Notes under the pieces: model-generated
Seen by the model: only the letters and a program-made list of their open reading frames with translations
Databases searched by the model: none
Told to the model about the DNA's origin: nothing
Part shown: piece by piece, positions 1 through 7,712 of the stretch
Numbering within the stretch: the first letter of the stretch is position 1
Layout: every line of letters starts with the position of its first letter
Program-made: the position numbers and the translations under genes
DNA from: JBFGWM01 sp041588495
GTDB taxonomy: Bacteria; Pseudomonadota; Gammaproteobacteria; Pseudomonadales; JBFGWM01
NCBI GenBank assembly: GCA_041588495.1
Contig: JBFGWM010000039.1
Span: 1-15,386, forward strand
Direction: 5' to 3'
DNA: 15,386 nt

Positions 1-243
1 GGCTTTCTCGCCTCCAGGCCGTTCGACCGCCTTGGTCTCAGCCTTGGTCTCAGCCTTGGTCTCAGCCTTGGTCTCAGCCTTGGTCTCAGCCTCCGCAGGC
101 AGACCGGCCCGGGCCGGGTCCACCGCCGGGGCCTCCGGCGCCTCGGATTTCGCCGGTCCGTACCTGGAGCGCGCCTCGACAGGCCCTGAAAGCAGCGGCG
201 AGGCGGCGAGCAAAAACAGGCAGATGTGGGTAATTCGTGACAT
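1..243 (-). CDS. Secreted low-complexity protein with ETKA repeats (N-terminal part)
   Basis: An open minus-strand frame of 81 codons runs from ATG at 243-241 off the left edge without a stop. The N-terminus (MSRITHICLFLLAASPLLSG) looks like a signal peptide: one Arg, a hydrophobic core, then small residues before PVEARS. The mature part is rich in Ala, Pro, Glu and Lys and contains five exact AETK units (codons 52-71). I therefore infer an exported, probably periplasmic or envelope protein with an extended repetitive linker. The functional domain, if any, lies outside the window and I do not recognise the family. The gene diverges from the DUF2505 gene at 452. The Shine-Dalgarno match is weak (AGGA about 14 nt upstream), so the start is moderately certain. 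A different-frame reading of the same DNA lacks the signal peptide and is less convincing. Confidence 0.62.
   Translation of the reverse strand, partial: MSRITHICLFLLAASPLLSGPVEARSRYGPAKSEAPEAPAVDPARAGLPAEAETKAETKAETKAETKAETKAVERPGGEKA
31..90. repeat. Five perfect 12-bp tandem repeats (CTTGGTCTCAGC)
   Basis: Five identical, uninterrupted copies of CTTGGTCTCAGC fill 31-90. On the minus strand each unit is four codons (Ala-Glu-Thr-Lys), so copy-number change would keep the reading frame of the secreted protein. Identity at the DNA level, including third positions, suggests recent expansion by slippage. Confidence 0.95.
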
Positions 244-363
244 GTGGAACCGCTGATCCTGCAGCCGGACGGGCGCCGGCCGGGGTCGCCATCTTCCGCC
301 AGAACGCCGCGGAACTCAATGGCCGCGGGGCCGTCCCGAACTCGAAAAACGACCGCTTTTGGC

Positions 364-369
364 TATGCT
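364..369 (+). promoter_or_regulatory. Candidate -10 element (TATGCT) in the divergent intergenic region
   Basis: The 208-bp region 244-451 separates the divergent secreted-protein gene and the DUF2505 gene. On the plus strand, TATGCT at 364-369 lies 88 nt before the DUF2505 start, in a less GC-rich patch (about 340-385). The -35 match at 17-bp spacing is poor. I see no clear promoter for the minus-strand gene and no other structure in this gap. Confidence 0.25.
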
Positions 370-451
370 TGTATGGATCGTCAACACTGTCAGGTCCGCG
401 GGGCCATCATGTCCGCCCCGCTTCCTTCAACCGGGTCCCAAGGAAACTAAG

Positions 452-946
452 ATGGCAACAACAGTCGAGAAATCCATCCAGATCAACGCCGATGTGGATA
501 CTGTATTCAACACGATCACCACGGAAGAATTTCTCAAGGCCAAGTACGAGAAACTCGGCGCGCGCAACTTCAAGCTGGTCGAGCACAGCTCCGACGGCGG
601 CGGCGCGCGGGTCAAGTACGAGCGCGAGGCGCCTGCCGAGGCACCGGCCGCGCTGAAGAAGTTCGTGGGCGACTGGACCGGCGTGAAATCCGACGATACC
701 TGGACCGGCTCGGTCGGTGGCGAACGCAACTGCAAGATGGCCATGGAGCTCGAGGCGCCGGTGAAGATGTCGGCCACCACCAAGCTGACCCCCAACGGCG
801 ACTCCACCACGATGGCCGTGTCGACCACGGTCAACTGCGGCATCCCCCTCGTCGGCAAGAAGCTGGAGGCCTTCGCCGCCCAGAACGTCGAGTCGGAAAT
901 GCAGGACGACCTGGACTTCACCAAGCAGTTCATCGAAAAGGGCTGA
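452..946 (+). CDS. DUF2505/SRPBCC-like protein, 164 aa
   Basis: The start is ATG 452, preceded by AAGGAA at 440-445 with 6-nt spacing. Longer in-frame starts upstream are not supported by a ribosome binding site. The protein begins MATTVEKSIQINADVDTVF and continues with TITTEEFLKAKYEKLGA, a pattern I associate with the DUF2505 family of the SRPBCC (START/Bet v1-like) superfamily: an N-terminal beta strand, a helix-loop carrying E/D-x-V-F, then an antiparallel sheet forming a ligand pocket. The sequence ends with a C-terminal helix (about 137-162). There is no signal peptide or membrane segment, so it is probably cytoplasmic. Such folds bind hydrophobic ligands, but no substrate can be inferred. 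It is followed by a strong hairpin, suggesting a single-gene transcript. The family call is fairly confident; the function is unknown. Confidence 0.85.
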   Translation: MATTVEKSIQINADVDTVFNTITTEEFLKAKYEKLGARNFKLVEHSSDGGGARVKYEREAPAEAPAALKKFVGDWTGVKSDDTWTGSVGGERNCKMAMELEAPVKMSATTKLTPNGDSTTMAVSTTVNCGIPLVGKKLEAFAAQNVESEMQDDLDFTKQFIEKG

Positions 947-959
947 CCCCCGCGGACTC

Positions 960-985
960 CCGCCCCTGCCCGGCGGCAGGGGCGG
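960..985 (+). terminator. GC-rich hairpin after the DUF2505 gene, no U-tract
   Basis: A perfect 11-bp stem (960-970 with 975-985, core GCCCCTGCC/GGCAGGGGC) closes a 4-nt loop, CGGC. It begins 13 nt after the stop codon. The downstream bases (CTTCGCCC) contain no run of T, so it is not a textbook intrinsic terminator. It could still pause or terminate transcription, or protect the 3' end of the mRNA. Confidence 0.5.
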
Positions 986-1021
986 CTTCGCCCGCCGCGC
1001 CGTAGCGGCACCCATCTGGTG

Positions 1022-1027
1022 TATAAT
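1022..1027 (+). promoter_or_regulatory. Consensus -10 box (TATAAT) upstream of prfC
   Basis: A perfect TATAAT lies 31 nt before the prfC ATG in otherwise very GC-rich DNA, which makes it stand out. Transcription would begin around 1033-1035, giving a leader of about 25 nt. The hexamer 17 bp upstream (GCCGTA, 999-1004) is a poor -35 match. The position is good, but activity is inferred. Confidence 0.55.
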
Positions 1028-1058
1028 CCCCGGCCGTTTTCCAGGCCGTTCGCAATTC

Positions 1059-2639
1059 ATGACCCCGGTAGCAAAACAGGCGGCCCTGCGCCGCACCTTC
1101 GGCATCATCTCGCACCCGGATGCCGGCAAGACCACCATCACCGAGAAACTCCTGCTGTTCGGCAATGCCATCCAGCTGGCGGGCACGGTGAAGGCGCGCA
1201 AGTCCGGCCGCCACGCGACATCTGACTGGATGGAGCTGGAGAAGCAGCGCGGGATCTCGGTCACCACCTCGGTGATGCAGTTCCCCTATCGCGGCAAGGT
1301 GGTCAATCTCCTCGACACCCCGGGCCACGAGGACTTTTCCGAGGACACCTACCGGACCCTGACCGCGGTGGACTCCGCGCTGATGATCATCGACGGCGCC
1401 CGCGGCGTGGAATCGCGCACCATCAAGCTGATGGACGTGTGCCGCATGCGCGACACGCCCATCGTCACCTTCGTCAACAAGCTGGACCGCGAGATCCGCG
1501 ACCCCATCGAACTGCTCGACGAGGTCGAGACAGTTCTGGATATCCAGTGCGCACCGGTCACCTGGCCCATCGGCATGGGCAAGCAGTTCAAGGGCATCTA
1601 CCACCTGCTCGAGGACCGAATCTATCTCTACAAGCATGGGCGCGGCCACGTTGCCGAGGAATCCGAGACCATTGACGGTCTCCACAACCCGGACGCCGAT
1701 GCGGCCCTGGGCGAATACGCGGAGGAATTGCGCGACGCCATCGAGCTGGTGCGCGGAGCCTCCCACGAGTTCGATCTCGACACCTACCGCGCCGGGCGCC
1801 TGACCCCGGTGTTCTTCGGCACCGCGCTGGGCAACTTCGGCGTCCGCGAGATGCTCGACGGCTTCGTCGAGTGGGCCCCGGGCCCGCAGCCGCGGGACTG
1901 CGACCTGCGCCCGGTACAGCCCGCGGATGAACAGTTCAGCGGATTTGTTTTCAAGATCCAGGCCAACATGGACCCCAACCACCGCGACCGTATCGCCTTC
2001 CTGCGGGTATGCTCGGGACGCTACGAGCGCGGCATGAAGATGCGTCACGTGCGCCTCGGCAAGGAGGTGCGCATTGCTGACGCGGTGACCTTCCTGGCCG
2101 GGGAACGCGATCACGTCGAGGAGGCCTGGCCAGGCGACATCATCGGCCTGCACAACCACGGCACCATCCAGATCGGCGACACCTTCACCGGGGGCGAGGA
2201 ATTCCGATTCTCGGGGATCCCCAATTTCGCCCCGGAACTGTTCCGCCGCGTGGTGCTGAAGGACCCGCTGAAGAGCAAGCAGCTGCGCAAGGGCCTGACC
2301 CAGCTGTCCGAGGAAGGCGCGGTGCAGGTGTTCATGCCGCTGGCCAACAACGACCTCATCGTCGGCGCGGTCGGCGTGCTGCAGTTCGACGTGGTCGCCT
2401 TCCGCCTGCGCGACGAATACCGGGTCGACTGCATCTACGAGAATGTGAACGTGCACACCGCGCGCTGGGTGCGGTCAGACGACCCCCAGAAGCTCGAGGA
2501 ATTCCGCCGCAAGACCGATACCAACCTCGCCCTCGACGGCGGCGGACACCTGGCCTACCTGGCGCCGACCCGGGTCAACCTCAATCTCACCGAGGAACGC
2601 TGGCCGGATTTGCGCTTCACCGCCACCCGCGAGCACTGA
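1059..2639 (+). CDS. prfC: Peptide chain release factor 3 (RF3)
   Basis: This 526-aa translational GTPase has the usual RF3 length. RF3 is cytosolic and uses GTP to eject RF1/RF2 from the ribosome after peptide release. Visible G motifs are SHPDAGKTT (P-loop, residues 18-26), the switch I region ending GISVTT (about 65-70), DTPGHEDF (G3, 86-93) and NKLD (G4, 140-143). The RF3 signature KARKSGRHATSDWMELEKQR precedes GISVTT. Domain 2 (beta barrel, about 280-390) includes FVFKIQANMDPNHRDRIAF, and the RF3-specific C-terminal domain contains LGVLQFDVV-type sequence (GAVGVLQFDVVAFRL). The start is ATG 1059. The Shine-Dalgarno sequence is weak (CCAGG about 13 nt upstream), but the N-terminus matches the family and no better start exists. 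It is followed by a separate gene after 106 bp. RF3 is common in gammaproteobacteria and is not essential in E. coli. Confidence 0.97.
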   Translation: MTPVAKQAALRRTFGIISHPDAGKTTITEKLLLFGNAIQLAGTVKARKSGRHATSDWMELEKQRGISVTTSVMQFPYRGKVVNLLDTPGHEDFSEDTYRTLTAVDSALMIIDGARGVESRTIKLMDVCRMRDTPIVTFVNKLDREIRDPIELLDEVETVLDIQCAPVTWPIGMGKQFKGIYHLLEDRIYLYKHGRGHVAEESETIDGLHNPDADAALGEYAEELRDAIELVRGASHEFDLDTYRAGRLTPVFFGTALGNFGVREMLDGFVEWAPGPQPRDCDLRPVQPADEQFSGFVFKIQANMDPNHRDRIAFLRVCSGRYERGMKMRHVRLGKEVRIADAVTFLAGERDHVEEAWPGDIIGLHNHGTIQIGDTFTGGEEFRFSGIPNFAPELFRRVVLKDPLKSKQLRKGLTQLSEEGAVQVFMPLANNDLIVGAVGVLQFDVVAFRLRDEYRVDCIYENVNVHTARWVRSDDPQKLEEFRRKTDTNLALDGGGHLAYLAPTRVNLNLTEERWPDLRFTATREH

Positions 2640-2679
2640 TCCCGGGCGCCCCGATGTGGCGCACCCTCCGGCTTGGGAT

Positions 2680-2685
2680 TATGCT
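2680..2685 (+). promoter_or_regulatory. Candidate -10 element (TATGCT) upstream of the HDOD gene
   Basis: TATGCT sits in the sequence GGGATTATGCTGATTC, 66 nt before the HDOD gene start, in the 106-bp gap after prfC. No clear -35 hexamer is present at 16-18 bp. The same hexamer occurs upstream of two other plus-strand genes in this window. Confidence 0.3.
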
Positions 2686-2745
2686 GATTCATTGCGCCCG
2701 TTTCTCGGCGCACTGGTCAAAGTTCAGTCCTGGGAGAATCACCGC

Positions 2746-4149
2746 ATGAACCTGCCGAAAAGCGTGGAAGACGCCCTTGTCTCTGCTTCCATCACCTACA
2801 ACCCGGTCGAGGAGACCGGGAGCGATGCCCTGCAGGCCGAGGATGGCAGTTCTTTCAAGCGCGAACCGGCATCGATCGCAAGGATCGTGTTCCTGCAGGG
2901 CCCCAAGGGGCACGTGCAGGCGCTGATTCCGTCGGATGCTCTACTCGATCTTTCCGCCCTGGAAGAGGCTCTGGGTGGCAAGTGCAGTGCCCTCGACGCC
3001 GAAGCGGTGAAGGCGGTTTACGCCAGCGAGGGCATGGACACCCTGCCCGGCATTCCTTCCCTGGCCGGTTTTCCGACCATCGTCGATGAAAAACTCCTGC
3101 GCCTGCCCGTGGTCTACCTGCAGTCCGGCACCGCGCACTGCCTGCTCAGGCTGGAACAGGGTGAGTTCAAGCGCCTGCTCGGTAATGTCCAGAACCTGTC
3201 CATCACCATCCCCGTGGGCAAGATCGGTCTCGACCCCGACGACCCGGAAAAGGACGTCGAGCAGATCAAGGCGGCGGTACACAACCACACCTCGCTGAAG
3301 ATCAAGGAACTCATCGAGCAGACCCTCGAGATTCCGCCCATGCCGTCGAGCGCCCAGAAGATCCTCGACATCCGCAGCAGTGACGAGCCGGACATGGACG
3401 ACCTGGTCAAGGTCGTGGAGAACGACCCGGCCCTGGCCGCCAAGGTGGTCAGTTACGCGGCCTCGCCGTTCTACGGTGCGCCCGGTTCCATCAAATCCGT
3501 GCAGGACGCCATCGTCCGCGTACTGGGCTTCGACCGGGTCATGAACATCTCCCTGGCACTGGCCGTGGGGCAGACCCTCAAGGTGCCCAAGGAAGCGCCC
3601 CAGGACGAACTTCCGTACTGGGAACAATCCGTGTTCTGCGCCGCGCTGATGGACAAGCTGGCGCGGGCCATGCCCGAGGATAACCGTCCCGAGCCGGGGC
3701 TCGCGTACCTGTGCGGCCTGCTCCACAACTTCGGCACCCTGATCCTGGCCCATGTGTTTCCGGAGAATTTCTCCCTGACCTGCCGCTACATCGAGGCCAG
3801 CCCGCACGTCAGCCACGCCTACATCGAGCGGCACCTGATCAGCGTCACCCGCGAGCAACTGGCCAGCGCCCTGCTGCGCCGCTGGAAGATGCCGGAACCG
3901 GTGTGCGTGGCAATCCGCAACCAGGAGAATCCCGATTACGACGGTTCCCACTACGCGTACTCGAACCTGGTGTTCCTGGCGACGCGCCTGATCAGCGAGT
4001 GGAAAACCGGCGACCTGGCGTCCTACGATGTCCCCGCGGCCCTGTACGAACAACTCGGAGTGGCCCCGGAGAAGGCGCGCAAGATCGCGGACGAGGTGCT
4101 GGAGGCCTCGGACGAACTGCGTGACGTCGCCCGGCAGATGGTGGCCTGA
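2746..4149 (+). CDS. YbaK-like + HDOD two-domain protein, 467 aa
   Basis: I chose ATG 2746 because GGGAGAA (2732-2738) lies 7 nt upstream. An in-frame start 90 nt earlier lacks such a site. Residues about 1-145 resemble the YbaK/prolyl-tRNA-synthetase-associated (aminoacyl-tRNA deacylase) fold: a helix-rich start, then GIPSLAGFPTIVDEKL and VYLQSGTAHCLLRL. Residues about 190-395 form an HDOD domain: LPPMPSSAQKIL-like opening (IPPMPSSAQKIL, 197-207), VVENDPALAAKVVSYAASPFYG (223-244), DAIVRVLGFDRVMNISLALA and CGLLHNFGTLIL (323-334). At the expected HD dyad there is His-Asn (327-328), in line with HDOD domains lacking HD phosphohydrolase metal ligands. It is cytoplasmic, with no membrane segments. 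HDOD proteins usually act in signalling, often with c-di-GMP or motility circuits, but nothing nearby identifies a partner. It converges on the E2 gene with a 12-bp gap. Confidence 0.88.
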   Translation: MNLPKSVEDALVSASITYNPVEETGSDALQAEDGSSFKREPASIARIVFLQGPKGHVQALIPSDALLDLSALEEALGGKCSALDAEAVKAVYASEGMDTLPGIPSLAGFPTIVDEKLLRLPVVYLQSGTAHCLLRLEQGEFKRLLGNVQNLSITIPVGKIGLDPDDPEKDVEQIKAAVHNHTSLKIKELIEQTLEIPPMPSSAQKILDIRSSDEPDMDDLVKVVENDPALAAKVVSYAASPFYGAPGSIKSVQDAIVRVLGFDRVMNISLALAVGQTLKVPKEAPQDELPYWEQSVFCAALMDKLARAMPEDNRPEPGLAYLCGLLHNFGTLILAHVFPENFSLTCRYIEASPHVSHAYIERHLISVTREQLASALLRRWKMPEPVCVAIRNQENPDYDGSHYAYSNLVFLATRLISEWKTGDLASYDVPAALYEQLGVAPEKARKIADEVLEASDELRDVARQMVA

Positions 4150-4161
4150 GAGCGCGTCAGC

Positions 4162-5280
4162 TCAGTCCCCCGGCACACCTGGAGCCGACAGTTCGGCCAC
4201 GAGGACGTTCAGGAAGCGCGCAGCCTCGCCACCGGTCACAACCCGGTGATCAAAGGTCACCGACAGTGGCAGCACCCGTCTCGCCACCACGGCTCCGTCC
4301 ACAACCCGTGGTTCCTCGCGTATCACGCCGGCACCCAGGATCGCCACCATGGGCGGAATCACCGCGGGGGTACCGTAGCGCCCCCCGATCGTCCCGAAGT
4401 TGGTCAGGGTAATCGTCGCACCGGTCATTTCCTCCGGCGGGATGGTCCGCGCCCGCACGTCCGCCCGTAAGCGCTCGACGCCCGTACGCAGGTCCTCGAT
4501 GCCGCGATTGGCGACATCGCGCAGCACCGGCACGAACAGGCCGTCGCCGGTATCCACGGCGATGCCGAGATCGATGTGGCGCATGACCCGTCGCGTGCGC
4601 GCGTGGCTGTCGAACCAGCAGTTGAGGGACGGCTCGGCCAGGCAGGCGGCGCCGATGGCCCGCACCAGGCGGATGGTGGTGTCCTCGTCCGCGCCCCAGT
4701 CACCAACGTCGGCATCCTCGAACAGGCTCACCGGGACCACCTCGGCATGGGACCGCGCCATGTTCGCCGCCATCGCCCTGCGCACCCCGCGCAGGGGCTC
4801 CGCCTGTCCGTGACGGCTGACGATACGATGCGCGCGCTCCACGTCCTGGGCGGTGACCATGCCGTCGCGACCGGTCGGGGTCACGGTGACGATATCGACG
4901 TTGAGGCGCCGGGCGAGACTGCGCACCGCCGGCGTCGCCTTGACGTGATCGCCGTGGCCGGCCGGCGAGCCGATGATGAAATGGTCCTCCTCGGCGGACT
5001 CGGCGCCGCGCTCGATCTCGCCGACGACGGTGCCGCTGTCGGCATCCTCGCCCTCGAACTCGACCAGCGGCTCGCCGGTGTGGATGATGTCGCCCGGATC
5101 GCCGAACAGGGAGGCGATCACCCCGGCCTGGGGACAGGGCACCTCGACGATGGCCTTGGCCGTCTCCACCGAAACCAGCGGCTGGTCCACCTCGACCCGG
5201 TCGCCCGGGCGCACGTGCCATTCACGAATTTCCGCCTCGGTCAGGCCCTCGCCGAGGTCCGGCAGCTTGAAGTACTTCAC
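4162..5280 (-). CDS. 2-oxo acid dehydrogenase E2 (dihydrolipoyl acyltransferase), 372 aa
   Basis: E2 transfers the acyl group from the E1 thiamine intermediate through a lipoyl arm to CoA and forms the complex core. Domains in order: one lipoyl domain (1-76) with DLGEGL at the start and the lipoylated Lys42 in VETAKA; a peripheral-subunit-binding domain (about 114-150, KATPAVRSLARRLNVD ... GMVTAQDVERA); and a catalytic domain (about 160-367). The active-site motif is DHRVVTGG (344-351): His345 is kept, and the position usually Asp (HRxxDG) is Thr349. The start is GTG 5280, giving the conserved MKYFKLPDLGEGL; AAGG directly abuts it and no well-spaced Shine-Dalgarno site is visible. It is 91 bp downstream of E1-beta in the same direction. 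The leucine-dehydrogenase neighbour favours a branched-chain complex (BkdB-like), but pyruvate cannot be excluded. No E3 gene is adjacent. Confidence 0.92.
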   Translation of the reverse strand: MKYFKLPDLGEGLTEAEIREWHVRPGDRVEVDQPLVSVETAKAIVEVPCPQAGVIASLFGDPGDIIHTGEPLVEFEGEDADSGTVVGEIERGAESAEEDHFIIGSPAGHGDHVKATPAVRSLARRLNVDIVTVTPTGRDGMVTAQDVERAHRIVSRHGQAEPLRGVRRAMAANMARSHAEVVPVSLFEDADVGDWGADEDTTIRLVRAIGAACLAEPSLNCWFDSHARTRRVMRHIDLGIAVDTGDGLFVPVLRDVANRGIEDLRTGVERLRADVRARTIPPEEMTGATITLTNFGTIGGRYGTPAVIPPMVAILGAGVIREEPRVVDGAVVARRVLPLSVTFDHRVVTGGEAARFLNVLVAELSAPGVPGD

Positions 5281-5371
5281 CCTTGCACCGCGCCCGTTTC
5301 CACCATCCCTGGAAAAATTCTAGACCCCCGGGAGGGGAACTGCGTGACGGAGGTTCGGGAGGACGCCGGAT

Positions 5372-6400
5372 TCAGCCGAAAGCGACGGTCTTTTCCACTG
5401 CCGCGATGATGTCATCGACGTCCGGCAGGTAGTAACGCTCGTTGCGGAGATAGGGCATCACCGTGTCGTAGCCGGTCACCCGGGCCACCGGCGCGCGCAG
5501 GTTGAGCAGTCCCTTCTCGGCCAGCTGGGCGGCGATCTCGGCGCCGGCGCCGAAACTGCGGGCGGCCTCATGAATGATCACGCAACGCCCGGTTTTCTCC
5601 ACCGAGGTGAGGATGGTCTCCATGTCCAGCGGCTTGATGGTGGCCACATCGACCACCTCGGCCGAGATGCCCCGTTCACCCAGTTGCTCTGCAGCCTCCA
5701 GGGTCTCGCGGATCATCGCACCCCAGGACACCAGGGTGATGTCGCTGCCCTCGCGCAGGGTGAAACACATGTCCAGCGGCAGGGTCGCCTCCTCGATACG
5801 CAGCTTCTGCTTCGCGGCCCGGTAGATGCGCTTGGGCTCGAGAAAGATCACCGGGTCCGGATCGCGGATCGCCGCGCGCAGCAGCCCGTAGGCGCGCTGC
5901 GGTGACGACGGGATCACCACGCGCAGCCCCGGCACGTGGGCCAGCATGGCCTCGGTGCTCTCGGAATGATGTTCGGGTGCGTGAATGCCACCACCGAAGG
6001 GCGCACGAATCACCATCGGGCAGGACAGGCGGCCGCGGGTCCGGTTGCGCATCCGCGAGGCATGGGACACCAGCTGCTCGAAGGTGGCGTAGATGAAGCC
6101 CATGAACTGGATCTCGGCCACCGGGCGCAGACCCTGCACCGCCATGCCGATGGTCATGCCCGCAATCAGGGTCTCAGCCAGCGGCGTGTCCATCACCCGC
6201 CGTACGCCGTATTTTTCGCGCAGGTTCACGGTCGCACGGAACACGCCGCCGTTGACCGCAACATCCTCGCCGAGGACGACCACGGACTCGTCGTGTTCCA
6301 TCTCGTGGTCGAGGGCCAGGTTCACGGCCTCGACCAGGGTCGCCTCCAGGGCTTCCGGACCCGCACCGGTATCCTTTTCCACGTCGTATGCCAGGCTCAC
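5372..6400 (-). CDS. 2-oxo acid dehydrogenase E1 beta subunit, 342 aa
   Basis: This is the beta half of the heterotetrameric thiamine-diphosphate E1, which decarboxylates the 2-oxo acid. Characteristic stretches are VVLGEDVAVNGGVFRAT (41-57, including the cofactor-contacting Glu of GED), VMDTPLAET (69-77), GGGIHAPEHHSES (136-148) and, in the C-terminal domain, EVVDVATIKPLD and VIIHEAARSFGAG. GGVFRAT is closer to branched-chain E1-beta sequences than to the usual pyruvate type; this is from memory and not aligned. Start GTG 6400 overlaps the E1-alpha stop by 4 bp (GTGA), implying translational coupling and equimolar synthesis. A short N-terminal extension (about 15 residues) precedes the conserved core. 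The cytoplasmic protein is expected to assemble with E1-alpha and E2. Confidence 0.94.
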   Translation of the reverse strand: MSLAYDVEKDTGAGPEALEATLVEAVNLALDHEMEHDESVVVLGEDVAVNGGVFRATVNLREKYGVRRVMDTPLAETLIAGMTIGMAVQGLRPVAEIQFMGFIYATFEQLVSHASRMRNRTRGRLSCPMVIRAPFGGGIHAPEHHSESTEAMLAHVPGLRVVIPSSPQRAYGLLRAAIRDPDPVIFLEPKRIYRAAKQKLRIEEATLPLDMCFTLREGSDITLVSWGAMIRETLEAAEQLGERGISAEVVDVATIKPLDMETILTSVEKTGRCVIIHEAARSFGAGAEIAAQLAEKGLLNLRAPVARVTGYDTVMPYLRNERYYLPDVDDIIAAVEKTVAFG

Positions 6401-7485
6401 GGTCCGCCCCCGTCCATGCGCGCCGCACGGGCAATGACCGCTTCACGTTGTTCCTCGAGCGCGTGAGGCAGGTTTGCATAAAGATAATCGAACATCGCCT
6501 CGGGTGGTTCCGGCGGCGTTTCCTGGTATTCGCGGACAGCCTTCTCGACCGCCTTCTCGCAGTCGCGATACAACGCCTTTTCCTGCAATTCGTTCCACGC
6601 GCCGACACCGTGAAGGTAATCGCGCAGCCGTTGCACCGGCTCCAGCCGCCAGGCCTCGTTGACCTCCTCGGGGGAGCGGTAACGGGTCGCATCGTCTGCC
6701 GTGGTGTGGTCCCCGAGCCGGTAGCTGATGGCCTCCACCAGGGTCGCGCCCTTCCCGGCGCGCGCACGTTCCAGGGCGCGGCCGATCACCTCGACCAGCG
6801 CGATCACATCGTTGCCGTCGACCTGCTCCCCGGGGAATCCCGCGCCCACCGCCTTCTGGGCCAGGGTCGGCGCACCGCACTGGATGCTGCGCGGCACCGA
6901 GATCGCCCACTGGTTGTTGTTGACCACGAACACCAGCGGCAGCTGCCAGGCGCCGGCGACGTTGATGGATTCGAGGAAATCGCCCTTCGAGGTCGCACCG
7001 TCGCCACAGGTGCAGACCACCGCGTCGTGGCGACCCTGGATTCGCATCGCCGCCGCCACCCCGGCGGCATGCGCGCACTGGGTGGCGATGGGCACCGCGT
7101 TGGGCAGGTCCACGGCGTTGTCGCGATAGCGGCTGCCACGCTCGTCGCCGCCCCAGTACAGGAGGATTTCGGCCATCGACACGCCGCGCCCGAGCTGTGC
7201 CGACTGGTCACGGTAATAGGGAACCAGGACGTCTGCCGCGGACATCAGGTGGGCGATGGCGACCCCGATGGCCTCCTGGCCCAGGCACGAGGGATAGGTG
7301 CCCATCTGCCCGGTGCGCTGCAGGGCCACCGCCTTGCGGTCGAAAACACGGGTGAGCACCATCGAGCGGTAGAAACCGACCAGCAGCTGGTGATCCGCTG
7401 CCCACGCCGGCAGGTCCGCCACTGGGTCCCCGTCCTCGCCGAGATAGCGGGTCATGGGGATGTCGACGCCCGGACCGGTTGTCAT
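6397..7485 (-). CDS. 2-oxo acid dehydrogenase E1 alpha subunit, 362 aa
   Basis: This is the alpha half of E1. The thiamine-diphosphate motif is clear: GDG at 161-163, followed 26 residues later by NNN at 189-191 (GDGATSKGDF ... VVNNNQWAIS). The substrate/active-site region includes TYPSCLGQEA (63-72) and YYRDQ (90-94). The loop YRLGDHTTADDATRYR (255-270) contains the conserved His260. An AGGAGG ribosome binding site (7490-7495) lies 4 nt before ATG 7485, the strongest Shine-Dalgarno match in the window. The gene begins a tight E1-alpha/E1-beta pair (4-bp overlap), with E2 91 bp further on. The nearest upstream gene, a leucine-dehydrogenase-family enzyme, is 227 bp away in the same direction. 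Substrate: a branched-chain 2-oxo acid is favoured by context, pyruvate by some local sequence features; the sequence alone does not decide. Confidence 0.94.
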   Translation of the reverse strand: MTTGPGVDIPMTRYLGEDGDPVADLPAWAADHQLLVGFYRSMVLTRVFDRKAVALQRTGQMGTYPSCLGQEAIGVAIAHLMSAADVLVPYYRDQSAQLGRGVSMAEILLYWGGDERGSRYRDNAVDLPNAVPIATQCAHAAGVAAAMRIQGRHDAVVCTCGDGATSKGDFLESINVAGAWQLPLVFVVNNNQWAISVPRSIQCGAPTLAQKAVGAGFPGEQVDGNDVIALVEVIGRALERARAGKGATLVEAISYRLGDHTTADDATRYRSPEEVNEAWRLEPVQRLRDYLHGVGAWNELQEKALYRDCEKAVEKAVREYQETPPEPPEAMFDYLYANLPHALEEQREAVIARAARMDGGGP

Positions 7486-7642
7486 GCCACCTCCTCGCCG
7501 CGACGGGATGCGCGCGGCTCGTGTCCCCCGGGACCCCGGTCAGGGTCCGTCGGCGCCGCGCCCGCTGGTGGCGGTCGCGAGGCCTGTTCGCCCGGGCCGG
7601 CAGAGATGCGCAGTCCGGGATTCCGGTAGCCTATGGATATGG

Positions 7643-7670
7643 TTTATCACATGGAGATTCGGGCGGGCAA
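7643..7670 (-). promoter_or_regulatory. Candidate promoter for the E1-alpha/E1-beta/E2 genes
   Basis: In the 227-bp gap between the leucine-dehydrogenase-like gene and E1-alpha, the minus strand has TTGCCC (7670-7665), a 16-bp spacer and GATAAA (7648-7643). GATAAA is preceded by TGT, an extended -10 arrangement. The leader would be about 150 nt. The surrounding 7620-7690 is unusually AT-rich for this window. No convincing terminator for the upstream gene was found in the gap, so read-through is also possible. Confidence 0.35.
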
Positions 7671-7712
7671 AGAACCAGAAGTTATAAAGTTCCGCCCCCC
7701 GAACCGCCGTTT

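Noticed and set aside
31..90. CRISPR array
   Set aside because: The repeats are 12 bp, directly tandem and without spacers; they encode an in-frame AETK peptide repeat.
930..2456. 508-codon open frame on the minus strand opposite prfC
   Set aside because: It is a shadow of strong GC3 bias in prfC. Its composition (His, Val, Gly, Asp, Leu rich without motifs) is typical of antisense frames, and RF3 on the plus strand is certain.
2941..4053. 370-codon minus-strand open frame opposite the HDOD gene
   Set aside because: Antisense shadow; no recognisable domain, while the plus-strand HDOD protein has a good ribosome binding site and family motifs.
4146..4165. Inverted repeat CTGAG-N10-CTCAG between the convergent HDOD and E2 genes as a shared terminator
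   Set aside because: The stem is only 5 bp with a 10-nt loop, overlaps both stop codons and has no T-tract on either strand; too weak to call.
6388..7629. 413-codon plus-strand open frame opposite E1-alpha
   Set aside because: Antisense shadow of a clearly recognised E1-alpha gene.
7690..7712. Terminator after the leucine-dehydrogenase-like gene
   Set aside because: Only 4-bp complementary arms (GTTC/GAAC) around a G-rich loop; no stable hairpin and no T-tract.
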